DNA of 64,000 bases from Onstottus_B arcticum (GTDB taxonomy: Bacteria > Acidobacteriota > Blastocatellia > UBA7656), in contig JBBPIE010000002.1 of NCBI GenBank assembly GCA_038040485.1, positions 310,001 through 374,000 of the forward strand, in the 5' to 3' direction. A program made the position numbers and the translations under genes. Under the pieces are notes generated by a model. That model had not been told where the DNA came from. It did no database searches and saw only the letters and a program-made list of their open reading frames with translations. This document shows positions 17,143 through 26,226 of this stretch, piece by piece (position 1 is the first letter of the stretch; every line of letters begins with the position of its first letter).

Positions 17143-17424
17143 ATGGACACTCGGTACGACGAAATCGTGGCGGATGCGATGAGGCTCCCGCTCAGGGATC
17201 GCGTTCGACTTGCACAGCACCTCGCGCACAGTCTCGATGATGAGATTGAAGCGGACGTTGAGGCTCTGTGGTTCGCGGAAGCAGAACGGCGGCTAGAAGA
17301 GCTTCGCAGCGGCAAGGTCGCGGGCATTGACTCCGATGAAGCATTCCAAAACGTACGCAAGGCTCTCGCGGGACAAGATCGTCTTCCGTCTCCAGCCAAC
17401 GTGCGTTTACATGCGGGTCACTGA
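17143..17424 (+). CDS. Addiction module antitoxin-like protein, orphan
   Basis: A 93-aa protein of the putative addiction module family (TIGR02574 type). Typical features are ADAMRLPLRDRVRLAQHLAH, then SLDDEIEADVEALWFAEAER and RRLEELRSGKVAGIDSDEAF. These proteins are normally followed directly by a RelE/ParE toxin on the same strand. Here the next gene is a convergent PIN toxin that overlaps its end by seven bases, so it appears orphaned. AAGGGAG precedes the ATG at 17143; the earlier in-frame start at 17080 lacks one. Confidence 0.8.
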   Translation: MDTRYDEIVADAMRLPLRDRVRLAQHLAHSLDDEIEADVEALWFAEAERRLEELRSGKVAGIDSDEAFQNVRKALAGQDRLPSPANVRLHAGH

Positions 17425-17801
17425 GTAACGCTCTTCGCCTTGTACTGCACCCCAGGCAAGCCATCGAAATCAGCATCTTGCGTCCAGAGAACGGCGTTGT
17501 TCGCCAAAGCAGTTGCCAGAATAATACTGTCGGCCAGTGGCAACTTATGATCAACGCTTACTCTCACCGCTTGTAACGCTATAGAGACATCCAGGTCTAC
17601 CACTCGGCCTTCTTGCATGAGCGCCGCTACCTGAAGAGCATCACTTTCACTTCTCTGCTGCAAGACGCGTTTGAACACTTCAAAAATAGTTATGGAAGGA
17701 ACTATGAGATTGCTTGTATCTTCAACGGCGGGAGCAAAGAAATCCGCGTTAGGCCCATTTGCAAAGTATTCCAGCCATCCAGATGAATCGACGACATTCA
17801 T
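17418..17801 (-). CDS. PIN domain toxin (VapC type)
   Basis: A 127-aa PIN domain RNase. The conserved acidic residues are present: Asp in MNVVDSSGWLEYF (residue 5), Glu in TIFEVFKRV (about 41), Asp in LPLADSIILATALA (about 91) and Asp in LWTQDADF (about 109-111), the usual Mg2+-binding set. VapC toxins cut tRNA or rRNA when free of antitoxin. Its ATG overlaps the stop of the AbrB-type antitoxin gene upstream by four bases, the classic VapBC layout. The module looks intact. Confidence 0.9.
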   Translation of the reverse strand: MNVVDSSGWLEYFANGPNADFFAPAVEDTSNLIVPSITIFEVFKRVLQQRSESDALQVAALMQEGRVVDLDVSIALQAVRVSVDHKLPLADSIILATALANNAVLWTQDADFDGLPGVQYKAKSVTQ

Positions 17802-18004
17802 ATCCGGTCATTTTCTCGCTCTACTGTTGTGTCGATGCCTTCCAGGAATCCTCTCATCTGGCTGATAGGCTTAACCGGGATAAACTCAATGCGGTTATTG
17901 TAGAGGAGAACCCGTATCTTCTGGCCGGGTTGAATACCTAGTGACTCACGTGCCGCGCGCGGAATCTCAATCTGAAAATCATCCGAAACAGTTACCGTGT
18001 CCAT
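17798..18004 (-). CDS. AbrB/SpoVT family antitoxin (VapB type)
   Basis: A 68-aa swapped-hairpin AbrB DNA-binding protein: DTVTVSDDFQIEIPRAARES, then LGIQPGQKIRVLLYNNRIEF, then a toxin-binding tail ending ERENDRI. It lies immediately upstream of the PIN toxin with ATGA overlap, so it is the antitoxin of that pair and likely represses their shared promoter. Met 18004 was chosen because GAGGAGAAGG precedes it; the longer frame adds only basic residues. Confidence 0.9.
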   Translation of the reverse strand: MDTVTVSDDFQIEIPRAARESLGIQPGQKIRVLLYNNRIEFIPVKPISQMRGFLEGIDTTVERENDRI

Positions 18005-18115
18005 AAGCCTTCTCCTCTGCCGAGACTGTTTCAATTTACGACATCACCGCACTGTGGACAAGTGCTAGTCGTACGGCCTATTTCTTGCGCCCGCTGGTAT
18101 CGCCGAGTTCGCCGG

Positions 18116-18634
18116 CTACTCGGGGCGACGTGCGTCTTGAATTCGGACAAGATCCTCTTTGCTCAGACTCACCTTATCGGTTGACTGTTGCCAAGCAGCT
18201 AGCATTCGACGATAGGTGCGCAGCGTTGGCATATGGCAGTTGAAGATCGGATCCTCCCCGAGATCCTTGAAACGCCCACCGTCAGACCGGCACAAGTACC
18301 GTGCATACGACAGCTCCTTCGATTCGTTGTTACCATCGAAGCCGCCAAACTTTAGCTCGAAGGCGCTCACACCGGACTTGTCATCGAGTTCCGCAAGTGA
18401 TGATTTGATCACAGAGAACATCTGGAGAATGTCGATGATTTCGCGACAGGCATCGGCAATCAAGACATCGTCGTCCTCAACAACCTGCAGGACGGGCCAG
18501 TCATAATTGAGTTCGTATCCGCGCTCTAGCGCTTCGCGGGCCTCGGCATATCCAGATGATTCTTCCGGATAGAGACGTTCAAGAATCTTGTACTGATTTG
18601 ATAGCACCCATCGTTCAATTCTTGAAAGTTTCAT
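18116..18634 (-). CDS. YfbU family protein
   Basis: A 172-aa protein of the YfbU family (E. coli YfbU is 164 aa). The diagnostic start is MKLSRIERWVLSNQYKILER, with LYPEESSGYAEAREALERGY after it. The central REIIDILQMFSVIKSSLAEL and the later FDGNNESKELSYARYLC also fit. YfbU proteins are cytoplasmic and poorly understood; in E. coli overproduction has been linked to cell death, which may explain its place among toxin-antitoxin genes. It has no coupled neighbour. Confidence 0.85.
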   Translation of the reverse strand: MKLSRIERWVLSNQYKILERLYPEESSGYAEAREALERGYELNYDWPVLQVVEDDDVLIADACREIIDILQMFSVIKSSLAELDDKSGVSAFELKFGGFDGNNESKELSYARYLCRSDGGRFKDLGEDPIFNCHMPTLRTYRRMLAAWQQSTDKVSLSKEDLVRIQDARRPE

Positions 18635-18697
18635 TATCTCTTGTCCTCCAGCTTAGCGTAAGCTCAATATTTGGCACACAACGGACTGCTGCCGAAG

Positions 18698-18873
18698 TTA
18701 ACGCAACGCGGCCGACAAATCCTCCATCTCCAGATCAGGCATCTCGTCGAGGATATCTTGCGCAGTCAGCCCTGCTGCGTACAGATCAAGAATATCGACA
18801 ACTCGAATCCGCATCCCTCGAATGCAGGGACGACCTCGGGGTTGATCGTGATCCGTTCTTTAAGGGCTGTCAT
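18698..18873 (-). pseudogene. DUF433 antitoxin-like gene, frameshifted
   Basis: The two halves of a DUF433 protein are in different frames. The start MTALKERITINPEVV (from ATG 18873) should lead to a GKPCIRG-type phrase. Instead a short deletion near 18825 throws the frame, and the family continues elsewhere as PCIRGMRIRVVDILDLYAAG, then LTAQDILDEMPDLEMEDLSA, ending ALR-stop at 18698. The span of 176 bp is two bases over a whole number of codons. DUF433 proteins are presumed antitoxins of DUF5615 PIN-like toxins; no such toxin gene is adjacent. I read this as a decayed antitoxin. Confidence 0.75.
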
Positions 18874-18980
18874 TCTGATTTTCTCTTGGGAGCTTGGCTG
18901 GCGAAGGGATGATATCAAAAGAAGGCGACCGTTCGCACTCAACGGCTGCGCAGCGGGAAAACGCCCGGGAAGCCTTGACA

Positions 18981-20378
18981 TCATCCACCGGCGAGTTCGA
19001 CGTTAGAAGTAATCTCAGTGTCCGACGCGCTACCAACCAACGAGCTATACGCCTCGATCGCTCGGCGAGCCATGTTCGAAACCGAGTAATGCTCGCGCAC
19101 ACCGGTGAATGCTCTCTCGCTTAGTTCCGCTGCAAGCGACGGGCTTTCAATCAAGGTTAACAATCCGGACGCGAGACTCTCGGCATCGAAGTCCTCCACC
19201 AGCAACCCGCCGCCTGTTCGTTCCACGATCTCGGCAAACGAACCTCGTCGCGGCTGAACTACCGGCACACCGGAAGCCATCGCTTCGAGCAGCGACATGC
19301 CTTTTGGCTCGTCATAGGTCGCCGGCACAGACATCACGTCCAAGCTGTGCAAGAACTCGATCTTTGCGTTGCGATCAAGCACTCCTCGGTACTGAAACTC
19401 TCCGCCAAGCCCCCACTCGTTCATCTGCCGCTCGATGCTCGCGAGATATTCGCGGTGTTCAGGCGCGAGGTAACCGGCGATCTCGAGTCTGATCTGTCGC
19501 TCGGGCGTTCGTTGTCTCAGCAGGCGATATGCTTCTGCGAGAACGTGCAGCCCTTTCTCAGGAGCGATGCGCGCGAGGTAGCCGACTACGAACTCAGTCG
19601 CTGGCACGGGTTCGCTTTTCCCGGCGTCGCGTGATTCTTTGTCGGAGCCCGGCGCTTCTTTGCCGAAGCTTCGCGCGCGTTTCTCATAACCTTCCAGGTT
19701 GATGCCGATCGGCACGACTTGCATCTTGCTCTCCGGAATCCCGAGGTCGCGGCACATTTTCTTCGCGTAGAAATCGCTCACTGCAAGAAAGCCGTCCACA
19801 AACTCGACGTTCGACCGGATCAATTCGAGAGCCTGGCTTCGATACGGCTCGCCCAGCCCGTCGATGAATAAGTCTTCCCCCTGGAGCGTGCAGAAGATCG
19901 GAAGATTCAACTCTCGTTTTATCGGACCGGCCAATGCGATCAGCAGCGAGTTGGGCAGGTTTACTACATCGGGTCGCGCTTCTGTCTTGAGCCAGCCGAT
20001 CAAGCTGTCGAGTTCCTTGCGTTGATAACCGTCCTCACCCTTCAGCATCGAGATGGTCAACTCGCCTAGCGACTTTGGATCGACAGCAACCGAGCGCCGG
20101 GCAACCATGTTCAAAGCGGCCTCGGAGTCCCAAAGCCGATCGAGGAGTTTCGGTGTATGTCTGAATAGTGGAACATGCTGTTCGAGATACACGCTGATCC
20201 CGCCAAAGAAGACTCGATGCTGGCTGACGTTTTCTTCGTCCGTCAGGGTCGGCGTGTAGATGGGAACCAGGAGAACGTCGTGTCCCTGCTTCAGCAGTTC
20301 GGCCGCCAGCGAGTTGTCCCTCAGACAACTCCCGCAATACATACCCGCCGCACCGGCCGTTATCGAGAGAATCTTCAT
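18981..20378 (-). CDS. GT4 family glycosyltransferase
   Basis: A 465-aa GT-B glycosyltransferase. The N-terminal acceptor domain begins MKILSITAGAAGMYCGSCLR, a glycine-rich loop with a Cys-Gly-Ser-Cys segment typical of an acidobacterial/planctomycete GT4 group. The C-terminal donor domain has VGYLARIAPEKGLHVLAEAY, DVMSVPATYDEPKGMSLLEA and MASGVPVVQPRRG, including the E-x7-E motif that binds the nucleotide sugar. The product is unknown. It sits directly downstream of LuxE-like copy 2 on the same strand, so it may decorate the same product. Its start lacks a Shine-Dalgarno site because the inverted heptamer repeat ends three bases before the ATG. Confidence 0.88.
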   Translation of the reverse strand: MKILSITAGAAGMYCGSCLRDNSLAAELLKQGHDVLLVPIYTPTLTDEENVSQHRVFFGGISVYLEQHVPLFRHTPKLLDRLWDSEAALNMVARRSVAVDPKSLGELTISMLKGEDGYQRKELDSLIGWLKTEARPDVVNLPNSLLIALAGPIKRELNLPIFCTLQGEDLFIDGLGEPYRSQALELIRSNVEFVDGFLAVSDFYAKKMCRDLGIPESKMQVVPIGINLEGYEKRARSFGKEAPGSDKESRDAGKSEPVPATEFVVGYLARIAPEKGLHVLAEAYRLLRQRTPERQIRLEIAGYLAPEHREYLASIERQMNEWGLGGEFQYRGVLDRNAKIEFLHSLDVMSVPATYDEPKGMSLLEAMASGVPVVQPRRGSFAEIVERTGGGLLVEDFDAESLASGLLTLIESPSLAAELSERAFTGVREHYSVSNMARRAIEAYSSLVGSASDTEITSNVELAGG

Positions 20379-20380
20379 GC

Positions 20381-20496
20381 GATTTTGGATTTTGGATTTT
20401 GGATTTTGGATTTTGGATTGTGTCGGATTGTCCGCGCCTCGCTAAGCCAAGCCACGCGTCGCGCAATCCAAAATCCAAAATCTAAAATCCAAAATC
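20381..20496. repeat. Inverted arrays of GATTTTG heptamers
   Basis: Left arm 20381-20420 is five to six tandem 7-bp units (GATTTTG). Right arm 20465-20496 is the inverse (AATCCAA units with one TCTAA variant). A 44-bp GC-rich loop lies between. The array fills exactly the space between the stop codon of LuxE copy 2 and the ATG of the glycosyltransferase gene, replacing the ribosome binding site. The 32-base right arm is identical to 38410-38441. Confidence 0.85.
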
Positions 20497-21577
20497 AATA
20501 CACTCCTTCAACAACGCTCGTCTGGAACCGCGAGAAGGGGCGCACGTTTCGAACCCCGTCCCACGGGTACAACTCACAAGGCGCTTCGCGTTCCGCTTCG
20601 TCGCGTTCGAGAAACCGCGGCATGAAGAACTCGCGAGTCAGCGTCGTGAGCCGCACTCGCCCGGTCTCGCCGTACTCGACGACTCTGTTGGGATCGTCCG
20701 GGTCAACCACTTCAATCATCGCTCGCGGCGCCGGCGGATAGTAGATCACCGCGTAGTTGTCTTCAGCTACGCGCGGCTTGTGAACCGCTAGTCCCATCAG
20801 GGTGTTGCCGTACGTCGGCGCGAAATAAACTCCATCCAACAACTCTTCCACTGCGAAGCGATAGAACTGCGGAGTCATCTCGGTGCCGCCGCAAAAGACG
20901 CCGGTGATGCCGACGCGCTTCAACGAGACTTTTTCGCAAAGCGCTTCAAGCAACTTGGGCGTCGTGAACAAACAACGGATGTTGTCGTGCGCTTTCAGCA
21001 GCGTGAGTCCTTGCTCTATGACGTGTTGCTTGTACTTGTCTGCCATCTCGCTCTTGTTGGTTTTTAACAGCTTGATGACCCACCGTGGATCGAGATCGAC
21101 CATGAAGCAGATGCCATCGCGGTGCTGAGCAAGATGTTCGACCGCGAGTCGCAGCCGTCGCGGCCCGGAAGGCCCAAGCATCAACCAGTCCGAGCCTTTC
21201 GGAAACGCTTCGTCGGGCAGCGTATCGCTGAACGCTTCATAGTCGATGCGAAAGTCCTCGATGTTGATTCGAGACTTGGGCACGCCGGTGCTGCCACCGG
21301 TCTCAAAGCTGTAAACGGGGCGATCGGCATACGCCTTGGGCACCCATCGACGAACCGGACCGCCGCGCAGCCATTCGTCTTGAAAACCACCAAACCGATC
21401 GAGATCATCGTAGCCGCGAATCTCGCGGCGCGGATTCCAGTCGAGACGCTTTGCGTAGTCCAGCCAGAACGGACACCCCGTTTCCGGATTGAAGTGCCAC
21501 TCGACGATCTCGCGAACCCACGAATCCAATGCATCACGCGAGGTTTTGATTCTCGATTCGAAGTCAGTTTCAGCCAT
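20495..21577 (-). CDS. LuxE/PaaK-like adenylate-forming enzyme, copy 2
   Basis: A 360-aa paralogue of the enzyme at 15070-16176, matching it along its whole length (shared REIVEWHFNP, EDEWLRGGPVRRW-like, FETGGSTGVPKSRINIEDF, CGGTEMTPQFYRFA, PTYGNTLMGLA, YGETGRVRLTTLTRE). The AMP loop and downstream ANL motifs are intact, so both copies should be active, perhaps on different acids. Its stop lies at the edge of the heptamer array, and the glycosyltransferase follows on the same strand. No ALDH partner is next to this copy. Confidence 0.85.
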   Translation of the reverse strand: MAETDFESRIKTSRDALDSWVREIVEWHFNPETGCPFWLDYAKRLDWNPRREIRGYDDLDRFGGFQDEWLRGGPVRRWVPKAYADRPVYSFETGGSTGVPKSRINIEDFRIDYEAFSDTLPDEAFPKGSDWLMLGPSGPRRLRLAVEHLAQHRDGICFMVDLDPRWVIKLLKTNKSEMADKYKQHVIEQGLTLLKAHDNIRCLFTTPKLLEALCEKVSLKRVGITGVFCGGTEMTPQFYRFAVEELLDGVYFAPTYGNTLMGLAVHKPRVAEDNYAVIYYPPAPRAMIEVVDPDDPNRVVEYGETGRVRLTTLTREFFMPRFLERDEAEREAPCELYPWDGVRNVRPFSRFQTSVVEGVY

Positions 21578-21832
21578 TGATTTTGTGTTGCCTTACCTGA
21601 AGCCTGAAAATCGATTCTTGTCAGAGCCGGGCAAGCTGTCAAGACTGACGCGCCTGCCAGATGTGGGTTAGCGACGAACGAATGAAGGCATAGCGCACGC
21701 AGTATCCTTAGCGCAGACAAATTACCAAGAGTGCCTAGTATAGTCTTATGATTTGTCCTGTGCTATTCTCGCCGTCGAGGTGCGGCCGAAACCTCAAGCT
21801 GTTTTGGCACAGATCCACAACAAAGGCGCAAC

Positions 21833-22051
21833 ATGAAATTGCCAGACATCGAAGCGGTCGCAGCCAAGGTTCACGAAGCCTGGATGCAGACAAAACGTGC
21901 CCGGGGTATAACGACGCGCAAGAGCGAAGCGGGCGAAGAGTTAATGGTGGATTACGAGCGATTATCAGAAGAAGCTAAGGAACTCGACAGAGCGAGCGTG
22001 CGAGCCGTGTACGCAGCAATTCAATCCTTATCGCAAGAAGAGGGCGCCTGA
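21833..22051 (+). CDS. Small RyR-like domain protein
   Basis: A 72-aa protein resembling a single bacterial RyR domain: IEAVAAKVHEAWMQTKRARG, then a short insert, then LMVDYERLSEEAKELDRASV and RAVYAAIQSL. The VHEAWxxxK...Y..L.EE.K..DR pattern is that of ryanodine-receptor-like repeats, which in bacteria often accompany conflict or nucleotide-signalling genes. It ends about 100 bp from the convergent TPR-patatin gene. Function is inferred from domain resemblance only. The start has AAAGG nearby and no longer in-frame alternative looks better. Confidence 0.65.
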   Translation: MKLPDIEAVAAKVHEAWMQTKRARGITTRKSEAGEELMVDYERLSEEAKELDRASVRAVYAAIQSLSQEEGA

Positions 22052-22154
22052 AATCCGCCGCGCGCTCGTTCGCCATTGGAATCAGTTTGACCAGGCGGGT
22101 TCGTGAGAGGGGCAGTTTCGCGCTTTGGCAGCGACGGTACTGCGTCGCGTTGCC

Positions 22155-24802
22155 TTATTGTTTCTTGAAAGTATTGAGGCTGCCGCCGCGCAGGAACAAT
22201 GGGTCGAAGAACAGTAAGTGAATGCCCGCGGCGAACCAGCCGAGCAGCGCAATGCCGAGACCGATGGCGATGCGAATCAACGTCTCGCGGAGACGCACGA
22301 TGCGCATCAGTTTCTTGCCGATCACGTACGTGAGAAGGGCGAATCCAGCGGTGGTCGCGATGAAAGCGCCGATGTCCCATAGGGTAATTGGCTTAACAAC
22401 GACTTTCAACGCCCAGTGAAAACAGGCCCAGATGGCGAATGCGATGGCGGCGGCCGCCAGGATCCACGAAGTGAACTTTAGCGGCGTTGAGAGCTTCCAG
22501 ATTTTGAAGGCAAGCGAATCGCTTACACTCAACTGTTTTTTCAAATAGTCATACTTGGTGCCGCTGCCTTTCATCCCTTCTTCTACAGCCAGGAAATCCC
22601 AGTCGTACTGTTCCTCCGGCTCCGGAAAGCCATCGACGCACTTGGAGTATCGGAACTCGTGCTCGGTCATACGGTACGCGCTTGTCATCAGCGCGAACGC
22701 TTCCACATCCGAGACCGAATCCAGATCGGTCCGCACGCCCGCGAGTAACGCCTGCATGTCTTTGGCTATACCGTAGCGTGTGAGCGGCCCCCGGCGATAA
22801 GCCGGACGCGAATCGTCCGAAGCGTCATATGGATCAAGACAACCAATCCAGTCAATCGGATCAACGGCCAGGTCGTCCTTGAGATGAACAAACATGAAGC
22901 CGCGCAAGAGCGACGCACGTTTGCGCGCGCTGAGTTCGTGATACTGTGCCTCGCGGACGCGCGCCTGCAGGATGCTGTTCGCCCGCAGCGGCACACCGAG
23001 CAGTCCGTTGCTCGGCTGATTCTCTGACCCATCTGGCCGCTACCGTCGCTCACAAGAATCACGTTGCAATCCTGATCAAGCAGACTGGCGGTCCCCTGAT
23101 TGTCGCAGACGCCGCCGTCCACGAGTCGCACAATGCGCTCGGGATAGAGTTTGTCCAGTGGCAGCGGCTCGAAGGCTCCGGGCACGCAAGCGGAGGCGGC
23201 GACGGCGTGTCCGAGGCGAACTTGCCGATAAGATTTCGGCGTGTCCTCCGCGCTGTAGTAGGACGACGTAACCGGTCATTACCGTCGATCTCATCGTCAA
23301 TGCTGGCGGGTGGTTCGCCCATCCACGATGCCGTGAACTGCCAGTTGTGTCCGCTGTTGAGCGCCGTGGTGTTGAGAATCAAGCTGGGCACTTTTGCTCG
23401 TCGACGCCAGTTGTCAGTGTTGAGGTTGAAATCTTCATCCGGCTCGCCGTTCGCCTGCAGAGGACAAACGTACAAGCCGTTCAGCAGACGGGGAGCGTCG
23501 CCCCCACCGTCGTCCACACGAGAGAAAATCTCAGTCTCGTAGAGTTCGCCGGCGCGCATCGTGCGCGAAAACTTCGAAGAGAGCATCTTGATCGTTTGAA
23601 AGGGATTTAGGGCGACACGCGTGCGGATATTACGTTGCACGCCTTCTAGATGGTCCTTTCGCACTCTAGCGACGATGTCGATATAGTCCTGCCTGCTTAT
23701 GTCATCATCGGACTTTGATTGGAGCAGCTTGCGAACCTCGAGGTAATAGTGGCCGCCGATAATCGACCCTCCGGACACGCACGATAAGACTTCGACACGA
23801 CGCAGCACATCGAGTTCGGCGAGACGCGCGAGTACGCCGATGTGAAAGAGCGCCGCGCGGAAGCCGCCCCCTGACAATGCCAGGCCGATCTTGCCGATGA
23901 ACGCGCTTTTGCACTTCGTGCTGGCCGAAGAATCTCCTCAACGCCGCCAAGCCTTCTTCGGTCTGCACCGAGCCGGGCACGCCGGCGGCATTTTCTGCGC
24001 TGTCCTGCAGGCGTGCGAGATGTGCCAGTTGACGGGCCGTCGATTCATACTCCCACGGAGGCACGGCGGTCCCCTGCGCCGCCGCGTCATCGCGACCGCG
24101 CTGCAACCATTTGATCGACTCGTCGTAATTCCTCATCCCGAAGAATGCTTCAGCGATCGTGCTGTAGAACCACCACTGACCTTGTAGCCATTTTTGACCT
24201 GCGAGCGGAGCAACTTTCTCGACGATTGCCGCGCGAATCCTATTAGCGTTTGCGCGTCGCTGCACAGCCACATCAGAGACAACTTGTGCTTTCTTAGCCT
24301 CTTCCTCTTCCTGATGTGCGAGAAGATCGAGGACGAAGGCTGCGTTGATGCCGGTGTATCCCTGATCGTTAACAACGCCCTGCTCGTAACCACGCTGGTA
24401 GTAGTTGAGCGCGCGTTCGAGTTGTTGCTTTTGGTTGTCCAGTTCCCACTTGCGCTTGTAGATCGCTCCGGTTATGCCCAGCGTCTCCTGATCGGTGGTC
24501 GTACCAATGTCTTCGCACGACTGGCGCAAGATTCCGAATGCGCGGTCAAGACGCGCGTCCGCTTGCAGGTCCGGATCTTTGTAAGTACAGACCGCGGACT
24601 GTTGGTAAACTTCAAGGCGCAACTTCGGATCGTCGTTCAAGCTCGGTTCCAGACATGCACGCGAGAGCAAGCGACGCGCTAACCCGAACTGTTTCTCCCC
24701 TTTCAGCTTCTTGGCGAGCTTGAGCATCTCGCGCGGTTCCAGGCTTTGACCGCGCAAAATGTTGCGAGCGGCCCTCACGTTGGCGGTTTCCTGTTTTGCC
24801 AT
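22155..24802 (-). pseudogene. TPR (TRAFs-binding-like)-patatin fusion, three frameshifts
   Basis: One gene of about 880 codons broken into four frames. Part 1 (24802 to about 23915) is a helical repeat region like the MAP3K TRAFs-binding/TPR-S domain (ALNYYQRGYEQG, WWFYSTIAEAFFGMRNYDES). Part 2 carries the patatin oxyanion loop (ALSGGGFRAALFHIG) and nucleophile (SCVSGGSIIGG). Part 3, from about 23265, reads SSYYSAEDTPKSYRQVRLGH, AVAASACVPGAFEPL and the catalytic Asp in VDGGVCDNQG. Part 4, from about 23035, ends in a hydrophobic C-terminus with at least two membrane helices. Shifts lie near 23915, 23265 and 23035. All catalytic motifs survive, so decay is recent or the shifts are sequence errors. 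GGAG precedes ATG 24802. Confidence 0.82.
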
Positions 24803-25071
24803 TGGGTTCTCCACTCCTCGTATGTCAGACCAAGCTCGTACCGCGGATTGAACGGCGCATGGTGAACAATCACCTTACTTAAACAGTTCGTTGCCTGCGA
24901 TGCTCGTAAGCTGTAGGAGATCAACCAGCCGATTCGTTGTCCGGCTTTCCCGTCTCGGAAATTCGGGGCTCCGTCGAAGAAACGCAAATCCGTCAGACCC
25001 GGAACGATTCCGGGGCAAAATACCATCTTAGCGCGTGGAGCACAACTCACTGAAAATGTGATGCGAATCAA
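24775..25071 (-). CDS. Doubtful small open frame upstream of TPR-patatin
   Basis: A 98-codon frame overlapping the start of the TPR-patatin gene by 28 bases. It contains LRFFDGAPNFRDGKAGQRIG and ends PRYELGLTYEEWRTQWQNRK. The amino acid mix is protein-like near the end, but there is no clear ribosome binding site and I recognise no family. It could be a small partner of the patatin gene or an upstream part of it in another frame. The 25072-25365 stretch beyond it holds nothing I can support. Confidence 0.25.
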   Translation of the reverse strand: MIRITFSVSCAPRAKMVFCPGIVPGLTDLRFFDGAPNFRDGKAGQRIGWLISYSLRASQATNCLSKVIVHHAPFNPRYELGLTYEEWRTQWQNRKPPT

Positions 25072-25365
25072 GCGGACGGCCAGGTGTCTGTGTGAGAAAT
25101 TGACGTGCTACTGGGACTTATTGATGGGTTCTTCGGAGTTGATGCGCAAGTGAACTGTATTCACATCCACAAGAGGAGTGGCTCATCCCTTGCCCTGATT
25201 GCTCATAAGCCTGAACCAATGCAGGTTCGGCATACAGTATCGCGGCGAAACTGATACACAAGCCGCTTGTCTCATCGTCACTGGCGACGAGGGCCGGGAC
25301 CAGCGGCTTTATTAGTTATCGGCGAGCGCGGCATTGCGAGCGCGGGAAGGCGAGGAACAAGGGTT

Positions 25366-26118
25366 ATGAAACGAAAGGGTCTTAAGTTGGGGCGATTCTT
25401 AGTCCTGGCATCCGTGCTGGGACTCGTTTCGGCGGCCGAGTCTCTGGTTCAATCAAACGCTGAAGGCCTCAACAACTGGAAGCCAGCCGGCCTCAGTTTC
25501 CAATCCATACCCTACAGAGATTACGGGCGATGCCATCTTTGCGAAGTTGGTCGAGTCTAACCGCCTCCGAGAGTCTCGTTTGCAGCAATACTCGGTGCAG
25601 AGTACCTATCGGGTGGAAAACGACAAAGGCGAGATGCGCGCCGAAACTCAAGCCTTGTTGCGCTATCGCGCGCCTGGCACCAAGGAGTTCAAGATCAGCT
25701 CTGAAAGGGGTCAGGCCTGATCCGCAGCCGCGTCTTCAAGCCGTTAATGGAGGTCGAAGTCGAAACTGCCTTGGAGCGCAACCGAGTCGACAGTTCGATC
25801 ACTCCAAGCAACTACTCGCTTGCTCTGCTCGGTGAAGCGGAGGTGGCAGGCTCTCACTGCTTCGTCGTGCAAGCTACTCCGAAGCGGGCTGACAAGTATC
25901 TCTTCAAGGGCAAGATCTGGATCCACTCCGTCGACTTTGCAATCGTCCAAATTGAGGGCCAGCCCGCCAAGATCCCCTCGGCTTGGATCAAGCAAGTGGA
26001 CTTCGTGCGGCGGTACCAGAAGATAGGCGAATTCTGGCTGCCGCTTAAGAATGAATCCACAACGCGCGTCCGGCTCTTTGGCAAAAATACTTTGACGACA
26101 GACTACGATAACTACTAG
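25366..26118 (+). pseudogene. LolA-like outer membrane lipoprotein-sorting protein, frameshifted
   Basis: A secreted protein of the outer membrane lipoprotein-sorting type, in three frames. It starts MKRKGLKLGRFLVLASVLGL (signal peptide) from ATG 25366. Near 25515 the family continues in another frame as ITGDAIFAKLVESNRLRESR with LQQYSVQSTYRVENDKGEMR. Near 25712 it changes again to SGLIRSRVFKPLMEVEVE, followed by ADKYLFKGKIWIHSVDFAIV and a normal C-terminus. The two shifts compensate in length (251 codons in total). Intact relatives are periplasmic beta half-barrels. An in-frame TGA at about 25719 ends the middle frame. Confidence 0.75.
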
Positions 26119-26226
26119 ATCAATCAAGTTGGTGTCGCTCGAATGAACTAGAATGAAGGAGCGCAGTTTGACTCGGACAACCCATGTGATTTCTCCTGCC
26201 TGGATGAACGCCTCTGAATCGAGGAA

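Noticed and set aside
20381..20496. Repeats at first sight like a CRISPR array
   Set aside because: The 7-bp units have no spacers and are arranged as mirrored arms; no cas genes are present.
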